The notes under the pieces are model-generated. The model saw only the letters and a list, made by a program, of their open reading frames with translations. It made no database searches and was not told the origin of the DNA. Of a DNA stretch of 13,392 nt, positions 1-7,109 are shown one piece after another (position 1 is the stretch's first letter; every line of letters starts with the position of its first letter). A program made the position numbers and the translations under genes. Source of the stretch: Cyanobacteria bacterium UBA8156. Lineage in GTDB: Bacteria; Cyanobacteriota; Cyanobacteriia; Pseudanabaenales; Pseudanabaenaceae. The stretch spans positions 1 to 13,392 of the forward strand of contig DMPD01000289.1 of NCBI GenBank assembly GCA_003456125.1, read 5' to 3'.

Positions 1-2
1 AT

Positions 3-674
3 TTGGCCCGGTCTTGTGGCCGAATACACCACAGAGGCGGGTCGTGCATAGCTTCGGGAGCCCAGCGCAAACAAGGCAAAACCTTGGGAGCGCAGAAAAG
101 CATCTATGTCCCCAAATAGGGACTGCCCACAGTACAGAGGCACAAACTCTACTTCCGTTTGCACACAGAGAGTGTGGGCAAGATAGGAGCCCGTTCCTTG
201 CAAAGCCGCCAGCTCAGCGCCCTGAATATCCAAGTACAACACGTCGATGCTGGGGATCCGTTCGCGGCGACAGACTTCCGCCAAGGTCGTCGTGGTTAGC
301 GGCAAACGGGCGGTTACCCGAACCAAATCTTGCAAACCAAACCGAGAACAGACCGCCATGTCGGGTGGATAGAGGGATGAGCAGGCAGGGAACTGGGTGA
401 GGTAGAGGGTTGCCAAGCCCATGGCACCGGCGATCGCCGCAGGGAAGTGTGTTTCCCGCCAAGGGCGATCGGCTTGCTGAGCCTGGGCGTTGGCGGCGGC
501 GCATCCTTCTGGATCGGCTTCAAACCCGTACACCGATAGCTGGGAGCCCAACACCGGCCAGCGTTGCTGCTCGAAACTTTCGGGGTCATCCATTTTGCGG
601 GAACCCACCTGAAACAGATGAAACAAAACGTCTTGCAGATACCCCTCTTCCTTCAGCTTGGGCGTGAACAGCAT
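3..674 (-). CDS. FkbM-family SAM-dependent methyltransferase, C-terminus cut by window edge
   Basis: The frame is open from an ATG at 674 to the left window edge, giving 224 visible residues without a stop. An in-frame TAG lies 12 nt upstream of the ATG, so this is the first usable start; a TAGGGA stretch precedes it as a weak ribosome-binding site. The FkbM (Methyltransf_21) pattern is visible: YGFEADPEG near residues 49-57 (motif II-like acidic region), YLDIQGAELAALQG at 147-160, TEVEFVPLY at 173-181, and FGDIDAFLRSQGFAL at 187-201. Family members usually O-methylate sugars or small molecules with SAM; the substrate here is unknown. The glycine-rich SAM motif I, usually like DVGASGG, appears degenerate as FQVGSRKM at residues 21-28. 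The gene lies 85 nt downstream of the Calx-beta/RTX gene on the same strand, with a terminator between. Family assignment is firm; any link to modifying the neighbour is inference. Confidence 0.85.
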   Translation of the reverse strand, partial: MLFTPKLKEEGYLQDVLFHLFQVGSRKMDDPESFEQQRWPVLGSQLSVYGFEADPEGCAAANAQAQQADRPWRETHFPAAIAGAMGLATLYLTQFPACSSLYPPDMAVCSRFGLQDLVRVTARLPLTTTTLAEVCRRERIPSIDVLYLDIQGAELAALQGTGSYLAHTLCVQTEVEFVPLYCGQSLFGDIDAFLRSQGFALFALGSRSYARPASVVYSATRPGQ

Positions 675-712
675 GGCTTTTCCCTACGGTGTGCTCGGAA
701 CAGGGTACCCGC

Positions 713-738
713 AAAAAAGGGGCAGTCCTCCTGCCCCC
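713..738 (-). terminator. Rho-independent terminator after the Calx-beta/RTX gene
   Basis: Read on the minus strand, GGGGCAG (737-731), a GAGGA loop and CTGCCCC (725-719) form a perfect 7-bp GC-rich stem, followed by six T residues (718-713). It begins about 20 nt past the RTX stop codon and ends 38 nt before the FkbM start. Confidence 0.88.
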
Positions 739-759
739 AACAGATGTCACAATTCCGGC

Positions 760-3168
760 CTAGCCGACCAGAATATCGGTGTTGGCCAACGCGGGTGCGC
801 CGGTCAAGGTAGCCAACAGGACCGGTGCCGTCGCTCCGGTGCCGTCTACGTCAAAAAACAGCTCGCCCGTGGTGCCGTTGTAAACGAAACGGTGGGTGGC
901 CGTTGTGGCCGCGGCGCCCAGAACAAAGCGATCCGCCGGCAACGTACCGGCAACCAGCCCGCCGCCAAAGCCTACTGCAGCCACGCGAATCGTATCCCCC
1001 GTAGCAAAGTCGCCAATCACGTCGGGACCCTGGCTGGACGAGGACAACACAAACACATCATTGCCGGCGCCGCCAAACAAGGTGTCGGCTCCCACACTGC
1101 CAATCAGGGTGTCGGCACCATCGCCGCCAAACAACAGATCGTTGCCCAGACCGCCATCCACCGAGTCGTTGCCCGAGCCTGCCACCACCACATCGTCGCC
1201 GGCAAACGCGGCGATCGTATCGTTCAAGGGCGAGCCGACCACCGTGTCGTTGTTGATGGTGCCTAAGGCAGTGGTACCCGTGGGGGTCTGGCGAACCAAT
1301 ACCCCAGGTGAAGAAGCACTGCCCAAGTCGGCAATGGTCACTGCGGCCGCGGTTGTGGCCCCCAAACCGTAGCCCGCACCGGTTTGGAGGGTAAAGCTCA
1401 CCGTTTCTGGGCCCTCGGTCAAAATGTCGGGGATCGGCGTCACCGGCACGTCTACAAAGCTCGCACCGACCGGAATCGTCACCGGCGAAACCAACAAGTT
1501 GTAATCGGTACCGTTGGTGGCCGTGCCGCCAAAGATCACGTTCACCGGCAGCGCAGCGGCGGTCGAACCCGTCCGCTCGATCCGGACAAAACCGGTGTCG
1601 CCCACCTCGGCCGCCGTCAAATCCGAAGCGGCGGTGTTGATGCTCACCGACACATCATCGTCTTGGATGGTCACGGTTTGGGTGAGGGTAGACCCCCCAG
1701 CCACCGTGATCCCAGCGGTTTGGGTGAGGGTCACGCCAAAGGTTTCGTTGGGCTCGGGGGTGGTATCGCCGTTGACCGGTACGGTGAACGTGATGGCCGT
1801 GGTGTTGTTCGCCGGGAAAGTGATGGAAGTCGAGGAAGGAGTGCCAAAGTCGGTGCCGGCCGTGGCGGGATTTGTACCGTTGCCGGTGGCTGCCACCGTG
1901 AACGTGGTCGCCGTGGAACTGGGGTTGGAGATGGTCACCGTAAACGTGACGTTGGTGGTGCCGGCATTGCCTTCGGGGATGGGATTGGGGGTGCCCGCGC
2001 TCAGGGTAACCGTCGGCGTGTCGCTGGCATTGATGGTGCCGGTACCGGTGGCGGTGCCCAAAGTGGCTGAGGCCCCACCCAAACCGGAGAGGGTGGCGGT
2101 AAAGGTTTCGGCTGGCTCCGCAAGGTTGTCGTCAGAAGTCGTCACCGAAACCGTCGTGGAGCTGCTGCCCTGAGCAATGCTGAAGGCAGTACCTACCAGC
2201 GCCGTATAATCGTTCCCAGCTACAGCGCTAACGTCGGCAGTGTTGACCACGCCGGTGACCGCGCCCAATTCGGTGGCAGTCGTGGGGCCAGCAAAGCTGA
2301 CGGTAAACACCACCGGCGAACCTTCGTTTACGGCTGCTGGGCTGTTGATCTGCACCACCGGTGCCGCATCGTCGTCGGTGATGGTGACGGTACCCGATGT
2401 GGTAGCCCCCAAAGTGGCATTGATGGGGGTGGAAATGGCCACCGTAAAGGTTTGATCCGGTTCATCGATGGTGTCGTTGGCAATCGGCACGTTGACCGTA
2501 ACCGAGGTTTGTCCGGCAGGAATGGTAACCACCTGATTGACCGAGGTATAGTCCTGGCCGGCGGTGGCCGTACCGGCGGTGGTGGTGAACGTGAAGCTCG
2601 TGTCCAAGGCGCTGGCAGCGCTCAAGCTGACCACAAAAGCGGCATTGCCAATATTTTCGGCAACCGTAGTTGGGAGCGTCGTGATGGAAAGGGTGGGTGG
2701 GGTTTCGTTGTCGGTGATTTGCCCCACAACAAATTGGTTCAAGATATTGGTGTCAATGGTGTAGCCGGTAGCTGCCACCAATTCCAAGCCCAGCACTTCG
2801 GGGGTGCCACCGGCACCGCCTTCAAACAGGGTGTCGTTGATGGCCCGAGGCACCAAGTTTACGGCCGTCAGGTTGGCGGGAATCGTGACCCCAGTGGTCA
2901 AAAAGTCGGTGCCCGAAATGGTTGCCAACGGGGTAACTTGGAGGATGTCGGAAGGATTAAACACCAAAACCTGAAAGTCAGCGCCATTGGCGGAATTGCT
3001 AAGCCCCAACAAATTGAACCGCACCGTCAGGGGAGCGCCAATGCTTTCGGGAGGGGTGACCACCCGCTCCAAGGCGATCGTGTTCAGGTTTCGCGCAACA
3101 GCCAGGATCGCCCCTTCGTTGACAACTCCAGGTGGATTTTGGCGCTCAGCGCGTACAACTACAGCCAT
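760..3168 (-). CDS. Calx-beta / RTX-repeat protein, probable type I secretion substrate
   Basis: This 802-residue protein is probably secreted. A divergent N-terminal Calx-beta-like module (about 10-155, ending ITDNE) is followed by four Calx-beta domains at roughly 157-267, 270-383, 385-505 and 506-614. Several end in acidic calcium-ligand strings such as TDDD (264-267) and DDD (503-505), and carry the typical AGxDY and DEP/AEP-ETF motifs. RTX nonapeptides of the GGxGND type occupy about 646-706. The last ~95 residues (DVIGDF, then DRFVLG, RFVYNGTTGELFFDVDG and a hydrophobic end, DILVG) resemble the C-terminal cap and signal of cyanobacterial RTX exoproteins. There is no N-terminal signal peptide, which fits one-step type I export. 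The ATG is set by a strong AGGAG nine nt upstream. Cysteine is absent and Thr, Ala, Gly and Val dominate, as in extracellular beta-sandwich proteins. No enzymatic domain and no HlyB/HlyD/TolC genes are seen. Role (adhesion, surface layer or similar) is unknown. Confidence 0.9.
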   Translation of the reverse strand: MAVVVRAERQNPPGVVNEGAILAVARNLNTIALERVVTPPESIGAPLTVRFNLLGLSNSANGADFQVLVFNPSDILQVTPLATISGTDFLTTGVTIPANLTAVNLVPRAINDTLFEGGAGGTPEVLGLELVAATGYTIDTNILNQFVVGQITDNETPPTLSITTLPTTVAENIGNAAFVVSLSAASALDTSFTFTTTAGTATAGQDYTSVNQVVTIPAGQTSVTVNVPIANDTIDEPDQTFTVAISTPINATLGATTSGTVTITDDDAAPVVQINSPAAVNEGSPVVFTVSFAGPTTATELGAVTGVVNTADVSAVAGNDYTALVGTAFSIAQGSSSTTVSVTTSDDNLAEPAETFTATLSGLGGASATLGTATGTGTINASDTPTVTLSAGTPNPIPEGNAGTTNVTFTVTISNPSSTATTFTVAATGNGTNPATAGTDFGTPSSTSITFPANNTTAITFTVPVNGDTTPEPNETFGVTLTQTAGITVAGGSTLTQTVTIQDDDVSVSINTAASDLTAAEVGDTGFVRIERTGSTAAALPVNVIFGGTATNGTDYNLLVSPVTIPVGASFVDVPVTPIPDILTEGPETVSFTLQTGAGYGLGATTAAAVTIADLGSASSPGVLVRQTPTGTTALGTINNDTVVGSPLNDTIAAFAGDDVVVAGSGNDSVDGGLGNDLLFGGDGADTLIGSVGADTLFGGAGNDVFVLSSSSQGPDVIGDFATGDTIRVAAVGFGGGLVAGTLPADRFVLGAAATTATHRFVYNGTTGELFFDVDGTGATAPVLLATLTGAPALANTDILVG
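1051..1233 (-). repeat. RTX (hemolysin-type) calcium-binding repeat block
   Basis: This block encodes residues about 646-706 of the secreted protein. Degenerate nonapeptide repeats run in series: SPLNDTIAA, GDDVVVAGS, GNDSVDGGL, GNDLLFGGD, GADTLIGSV, GADTLFGGA, GNDVF. In the family such repeats bind calcium and fold as a parallel beta-roll after export. Confidence 0.85.
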
Positions 3169-3177
3169 TGCAATCTA

Positions 3178-3185
3178 CTCCTCTC
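3178..3185 (-). promoter_or_regulatory. Strong Shine-Dalgarno of the Calx-beta/RTX gene
   Basis: GAGAGGAG on the minus strand, with AGGAG nine nt before the ATG at 3168. It is one of the clearest ribosome-binding sites in the window and fixes the start of the secreted protein. Confidence 0.8.
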
Positions 3186-3428
3186 GATTTAGGTCTTCAT
3201 AACTCGGCACAACCAATCTCTTGAACCAGCTCTGGGGAACCTCTTGGGGCTTCCAAACCGCCAGCTCAAATACCTTGCTTGTGAGACATTGCCACGCATT
3301 TTCCAAAGCCAGACGGGTTTAGCCTTGAGGGTGACCCTGTGGGCGAAACCTGTCCCAGTCTGGCAAATTATACCGAACAAACCGGCACCTAGGGGATGAT
3401 TTCGATCGCCTCCGGGCGGCCCGTGCGC

Positions 3429-3434
3429 TAAAAT
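3429..3434 (+). promoter_or_regulatory. Candidate -10 element for htpG
   Basis: TAAAAT matches TATAAT at five of six positions. It ends 9 nt before the ATG at 3444 but 33 nt before the ATG at 3468, so it is better placed for translation from the second start. No good -35 hexamer is visible at normal spacing. Confidence 0.3.
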
Positions 3435-3443
3435 GAGCAAGCA

Positions 3444-5348
3444 ATGTTCAGCAAATCTTTAGAATCCATGCTGGAACAAGGGAACATCACAATTCACACC
3501 GACAACATTTTTCCGATCATCAAGAAAGCGCTGTACTCGGAGCGGGATATTTTTTTGCGGGAATTGATTTCCAACAGCGCCGATGCGATCGCCAAGTTGC
3601 GGATGGTGGCCCTGAGCGGGGGAAGCACCATCGCTGTCCCCGAACCCAGAATTGAGGTCACGGTTGACAAAGAGAAAAAGACCATTGCGGTCGCCGATAA
3701 CGGCATTGGCATGACCGCCGATGAGGTCAAAAAATACATCAACCAAGTGGCGTTTTCGAGTGCTGAAGAGTTTATCCAGAAGTACGCCAAGGGCAACGAG
3801 CAGCTCATTGGCCATTTTGGTTTGGGGTTTTACTCGGCGTTTATGGTGGCCGAGCGGGTGGAAATCGTGACCAAGTCCTATCAGGACAGTCCGGCGGTGC
3901 AGTGGTCGTGTGCTGGCACCACCGAGTTTACCCTCAGCGATGGCGAGCGATCGGAAGTGGGCACCATGGTGACCCTCTACCTCCAAGAAGATGCCGAAGA
4001 GTTTTTGGACATTCTGGAGGCCCGCCGCATCATCCGCAATTACTGCGATTTTCTGGCGGTGCCGATCGCGCTCAACGGTGAAGTCACCAACAAGCAAGAT
4101 GCCCTCTGGGAAAAGTCGCCCAGCACCCTCAGCCGCGAAGATTACCTGGAATTTTACCGCTACCTCTATCCCTTCCAAGAAGATCCGCTGTTCTGGATTC
4201 ACCTCAACACCGATTATCCGTTTGTGGTGAAGGGCATTTTGTATTTTCCCAAAGTCAAAATGGACTGGGACCCCAACAAAACCCAGGTCAAATTGTTCTG
4301 CAACCGGGTGTTTGTCAGCGACAACTGCAAAGAGGTGAACCCAGAGTTTCTATTGCGGTTGCGAGGCATTATCGACAGCCCCGATATTCCCCTGAACGTG
4401 TCCCGCAGCTTTTTACAGGGCGATCGCCGGGTGCGCAAAATCCAGGAATACATCAGCAAGAAGGTGGGGGATCACCTCAGCAAAATGTTTGAGGACGATC
4501 GCCCGGCCTACCTCAAAGCCTGGAAGGACATCGAGCCCTTTGTGAAGTTTGGGGTGATGACCGATGAGAAGTTCAAGGAGCGGGTGAAGGATGTGTTGGT
4601 GTTTGGCACCACCCATACCGGCGATGCCGACTTCAGCGGTGAGTTTGGGCACTACACCACGGTGCCGGCTTACCTGGAACGGAACCGCGAAAAACATCCC
4701 GACAAGGTGTATTTCACTTCCGATGCGGTGGCGCAGGCGACGCACTTGGATTTGTATCGGGCACGGGGTCTGGAAGTGTTGACGTTGGATGCTCCCATCG
4801 ACGGCTATTTGCGCACGGCGGTGTTGGAAGCGGAGCACAAAGAGGTGAAATTTTTGCGGGTGGATGCCGAAGAGGTGGCCACCCTCGGGGAAGAGAAAAA
4901 GGGAGAAATTGTCGATCCCACCACCAATCAAACCCGGGGCGATCGCCTGCAGGGCTTGTTCCAAGAAGCCCTCAACGACAGCCGCATCAAAATCCGTCTG
5001 GAGCGTTTACCGGTGGAAGACAGCGGCTCACCGCCGGCTTTTATTCTGTTGGATGAGACCACCCGGCGGCTGCAGGAGATGCAATCCCTGATGCCCGATC
5101 GCCCATCCACCCTCCCCGAAAACAAAATCCTGATGGTGAACGAGGATCACCCCCTGGTGCAAAATCTGGCGGAACTCGAGCGGGGGCTGATTGTCGGCAG
5201 CGGCAGCGACCAGCGGGAAACGGCTTTGCTGTTGTGTCAGCACATCTTTGATTTGGCCTTGTTGGCACAAAAGGCTTTGGATGTGAACCAGACCAAAGCC
5301 TTTTTAACCCGTTCCAGCCAACTCTTGGCGCGGTTGACCAACCGATGA
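3444..5348 (+). CDS. htpG: Hsp90-family molecular chaperone HtpG
   Basis: This 634-residue cytosolic ATP-dependent chaperone is of normal bacterial Hsp90 length. The N-terminal GHKL ATPase domain covers about 9-230, with ELISNSADAI at 40-49 (catalytic Glu40, Mg-binding Asn44), DNGIGMT at 85-91 and the lid glycines GHFGLGF at 123-129. The middle domain follows (about 240-480, with NRVFVSDNC and LNVSRSFLQGDRR), then the C-terminal dimerisation region ending near 630. In cyanobacteria HtpG is known to protect against heat and oxidative stress and to interact with phycobilisome linker protein and HemE. Start choice is open: the ATG at 3468 gives MLEQGNITIH, matching the usual cyanobacterial N-terminus, so residues 1-8 may not be translated. 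Neither start has a convincing Shine-Dalgarno. The stop overlaps the next gene by ATGA. No CIRCE-type inverted repeat is visible upstream. Confidence 0.96.
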   Translation: MFSKSLESMLEQGNITIHTDNIFPIIKKALYSERDIFLRELISNSADAIAKLRMVALSGGSTIAVPEPRIEVTVDKEKKTIAVADNGIGMTADEVKKYINQVAFSSAEEFIQKYAKGNEQLIGHFGLGFYSAFMVAERVEIVTKSYQDSPAVQWSCAGTTEFTLSDGERSEVGTMVTLYLQEDAEEFLDILEARRIIRNYCDFLAVPIALNGEVTNKQDALWEKSPSTLSREDYLEFYRYLYPFQEDPLFWIHLNTDYPFVVKGILYFPKVKMDWDPNKTQVKLFCNRVFVSDNCKEVNPEFLLRLRGIIDSPDIPLNVSRSFLQGDRRVRKIQEYISKKVGDHLSKMFEDDRPAYLKAWKDIEPFVKFGVMTDEKFKERVKDVLVFGTTHTGDADFSGEFGHYTTVPAYLERNREKHPDKVYFTSDAVAQATHLDLYRARGLEVLTLDAPIDGYLRTAVLEAEHKEVKFLRVDAEEVATLGEEKKGEIVDPTTNQTRGDRLQGLFQEALNDSRIKIRLERLPVEDSGSPPAFILLDETTRRLQEMQSLMPDRPSTLPENKILMVNEDHPLVQNLAELERGLIVGSGSDQRETALLLCQHIFDLALLAQKALDVNQTKAFLTRSSQLLARLTNR

Positions 5349-6217
5349 GCGGGTTTTGGTGGCAGCAGGCGGTGACCCTGCGGGGCTCGGTGGTGGCCGA
5401 AACCTTGCCCAAGGCCCTGTGGTTTGGGCTGTGGGGCGGGGCGATCGCCTTTTTGTACCGGCAGGGGTTTACGCAGGTGAGTTTGCCCTTGCTCAGCACA
5501 TTGATTCCCAATTTGGTGTTGGGGTTGTTGCTGGTGTTTCGCACCAACACAGCCTACGAGCGTTATTGGGACGGGCGCAAGGCGTGGGGCGTCATCGTCA
5601 GCGCCGCCCGCAACCTGGGGCGCACCGTGGCGATCGGGGTGGAGGCGACCGAATCGGCGGCCCAAGCCGCCCAAACCAAGGCTTTGTATCTGCTGGCGGC
5701 TTTTGCTTTGACCACCAAAAATTACCTGCGGGGAGAACCGGCTACCGCCGGCGTGCCGCCGCAGTTCTTGGCGGAGGAGTCCTTGGTACCCGTCGCTCGC
5801 CCGCCCCTGTACTTGGCCAACCGTCTCGCAGCTTACCTGCAAAGCCAATACCGGGCGGGTTGCCTGAACGAAGCGCAACTGGCCACGGCCCAAACCACCG
5901 TGGACGCGCTGGTGGAGAGTTTCACCGCTTGCGAGCGCATCCAACGCACACCTTTGCCTTTGGCCTACTCTATTCACCTTAAGCAACTCCTGTTGCTCTA
6001 TAGCCTGTCCCTGCCGTTTCAGGTGGTCGAGACCTTCCTCTGGCTGACACCCGTCATGGTGGCAGTGATTAGCTTCACGATTTTGGGAGTGGAAGAAATC
6101 GGTTTGCAGATCGAAGACCCCTTTGGTCGAGACGCCAACGATTTGCCTTTGGACAACCTCTGTGCCATGTTGGTCGGTGAAATCGAAGCCCTGGCCCGTG
6201 AACTTCCCATCCTTTGA
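5345..6217 (+). CDS. Bestrophin-like (UPF0187) anion-channel protein, copy 1
   Basis: This 290-residue membrane protein belongs to the bestrophin/UPF0187 family, whose members form pentameric anion channels; plant and algal thylakoid relatives conduct chloride or bicarbonate. Visible marks are a first hydrophobic segment (about 24-38), the conserved TM2/neck segment IPNLVLGLLLVFRTNTAYERYW (54-75, spelled here in one-letter order with Phe65, Arg66 and Asn68), GRKAWG (77-82), then CERIQRTPLPLAYSIHLKQ at 196-214, two further hydrophobic stretches to about 247, and the conserved acidic tail motif GVEEIGLQIEDPFG (248-261). The ATG overlaps the htpG stop as ATGA and has no Shine-Dalgarno, so translation is probably coupled to htpG. 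No signal peptide is seen. Ion selectivity and membrane (plasma or thylakoid) cannot be read from sequence. Confidence 0.88.
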   Translation: MSGFWWQQAVTLRGSVVAETLPKALWFGLWGGAIAFLYRQGFTQVSLPLLSTLIPNLVLGLLLVFRTNTAYERYWDGRKAWGVIVSAARNLGRTVAIGVEATESAAQAAQTKALYLLAAFALTTKNYLRGEPATAGVPPQFLAEESLVPVARPPLYLANRLAAYLQSQYRAGCLNEAQLATAQTTVDALVESFTACERIQRTPLPLAYSIHLKQLLLLYSLSLPFQVVETFLWLTPVMVAVISFTILGVEEIGLQIEDPFGRDANDLPLDNLCAMLVGEIEALARELPIL

Positions 6218-6224
6218 TCTATCC

Positions 6225-7109
6225 GTGAGTTTGGCGCGGTGGTGGCGACAGGCTTTTTCCTTGCGGGGGTCGGTGGTGCCAGACACCTTACCCCGCTCCC
6301 TGGTTTGCGGGCTGTTTGGGGTCGTGGTCACCGTCTTTTATGAACAGGGGTATACCCAACTGCACTTGCCTTTTTTGGGGAGCATCATTCCCAACTTGGT
6401 CTTGGGTTTGTTGCTGGTGTTTCGCACCAATACCGCCTACGATCGCTATTGGGAAGGGCGCAAAGCCTGGGGTAGCATCATCAACGCAGTGCGCAACCTG
6501 GCCCGCCACATCTGGGTTGCGGTTTACGAACGGGAAGAAGGCGATCGCCCCAAAAAGAAACAAGCCTTGCGGTGGCTGGTAGTCTTTGCCCGGGCCACCA
6601 AACAGTACCTACGGCAGGAACCCTTGGACGAAGATTTGGTTGGCCTGACGACCGCCGCCCAACACCAGCAATTGCAGCGGGTGAATCATCCGGCGTTGGA
6701 AGTCGCCTTTTGGCTAGGGGACTATCTGCAACACCAATACGAGCGAGAATGCCTCAACATTTACCAACTCAATACCGCCCAAACCCTGCTCAATCAACTG
6801 GTCGATAGCTTGGGGATTTGCGAGCGGATCAAACGCACACCAATCCCCTTGGCCTACGCCATTCATCTCAAACAATTGTTGGTGATGTATTGTTTTTCGC
6901 TGCCGTTTCAGACTGTCGAAGCCCTGCATTGGGCCACGGGGCCTGTTACCGCCCTGGTTGGGTTTACGTTGTTGGGGGTGGAAGAAATTGCCCTGCAGAT
7001 CGAAGACCCTTTTGGGCGCGATCCCAACGATTTGCCCCTAGATGCCATTTGCCAAGTGATGCTGCGCAACATTGAAGATCTGATGGCTTTGCCGCCCCCC
7101 AAAAACTAG
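6225..7109 (+). CDS. Bestrophin-like (UPF0187) anion-channel protein, copy 2 (GTG start)
   Basis: This 294-residue paralogue of the preceding gene is a tandem duplicate. The start is placed at GTG 6225, 7 nt after the first copy's stop, because it gives VSLARWWRQAFSLRGSVV, aligning with MSGFWWQQAVTLRGSVV of copy 1. The ATG at 6123 in the same frame would bury 34 unrelated residues inside copy 1. Shared blocks include LVFRTNTAYDRYWEGRKAWG (64-83), ICERIKRTPIPLAYAIHLKQ (198-217) and GVEEIALQIEDPFGRDPNDL (251-270). The copies differ most in the cytoplasmic loop at about 100-165, where copy 2 is rich in charged residues and histidine/glutamine. Two different subunits made from one message could form a mixed pentamer (inference). 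Its stop codon overlaps the stop of the convergent hydrolase gene. No Shine-Dalgarno is seen. Confidence 0.86.
   Translation: MSLARWWRQAFSLRGSVVPDTLPRSLVCGLFGVVVTVFYEQGYTQLHLPFLGSIIPNLVLGLLLVFRTNTAYDRYWEGRKAWGSIINAVRNLARHIWVAVYEREEGDRPKKKQALRWLVVFARATKQYLRQEPLDEDLVGLTTAAQHQQLQRVNHPALEVAFWLGDYLQHQYERECLNIYQLNTAQTLLNQLVDSLGICERIKRTPIPLAYAIHLKQLLVMYCFSLPFQTVEALHWATGPVTALVGFTLLGVEEIALQIEDPFGRDPNDLPLDAICQVMLRNIEDLMALPPPKN

Larger units (their letters stand above)
3169..3443. other. Divergent intergenic spacer between the RTX gene and htpG
   Basis: The 275 bases separate two divergently read genes and should carry both promoters. I see no gene here: the minus-strand frame across 3189-3440 has no family resemblance and no ribosome-binding site. 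Candidate elements are TAAAAT at 3429-3434 and an AT-rich patch around 3364-3373 (AAATTATAC) on the plus strand. A small GC hairpin, CGCC-TCCG-GGCG, lies at about 3408-3419. None is conclusive. Confidence 0.6.

Noticed and set aside
1051..1233. Regular short repeats considered as a CRISPR-like or tandem DNA array
   Set aside because: The periodicity is the nine-residue RTX protein repeat; there are no unique spacers and the DNA units are degenerate.
658..3192. Several plus-strand open frames opposite the Calx-beta/RTX gene
   Set aside because: They are low-complexity complements of the repetitive Thr/Ala/Val/Gly coding sequence, and the minus-strand protein shows clear domain structure.
3189..3440. 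Minus-strand open frame of 83 codons in the htpG-RTX spacer
   Set aside because: No homology I can recognise, no Shine-Dalgarno, composition unlike the neighbours, and it occupies the only room for the two divergent promoters.
6123..6224. Upstream extension of the second bestrophin-like gene to an ATG at 6123
   Set aside because: The added 34 residues overlap copy 1 in another frame and have no counterpart in the paralogue, whose N-terminus aligns from GTG 6225.
5237..6331. Minus-strand open frame of 364 codons opposite the first bestrophin-like gene
   Set aside because: It runs through both the htpG end and the channel gene in antisense, is low in complexity and lacks any start signal.
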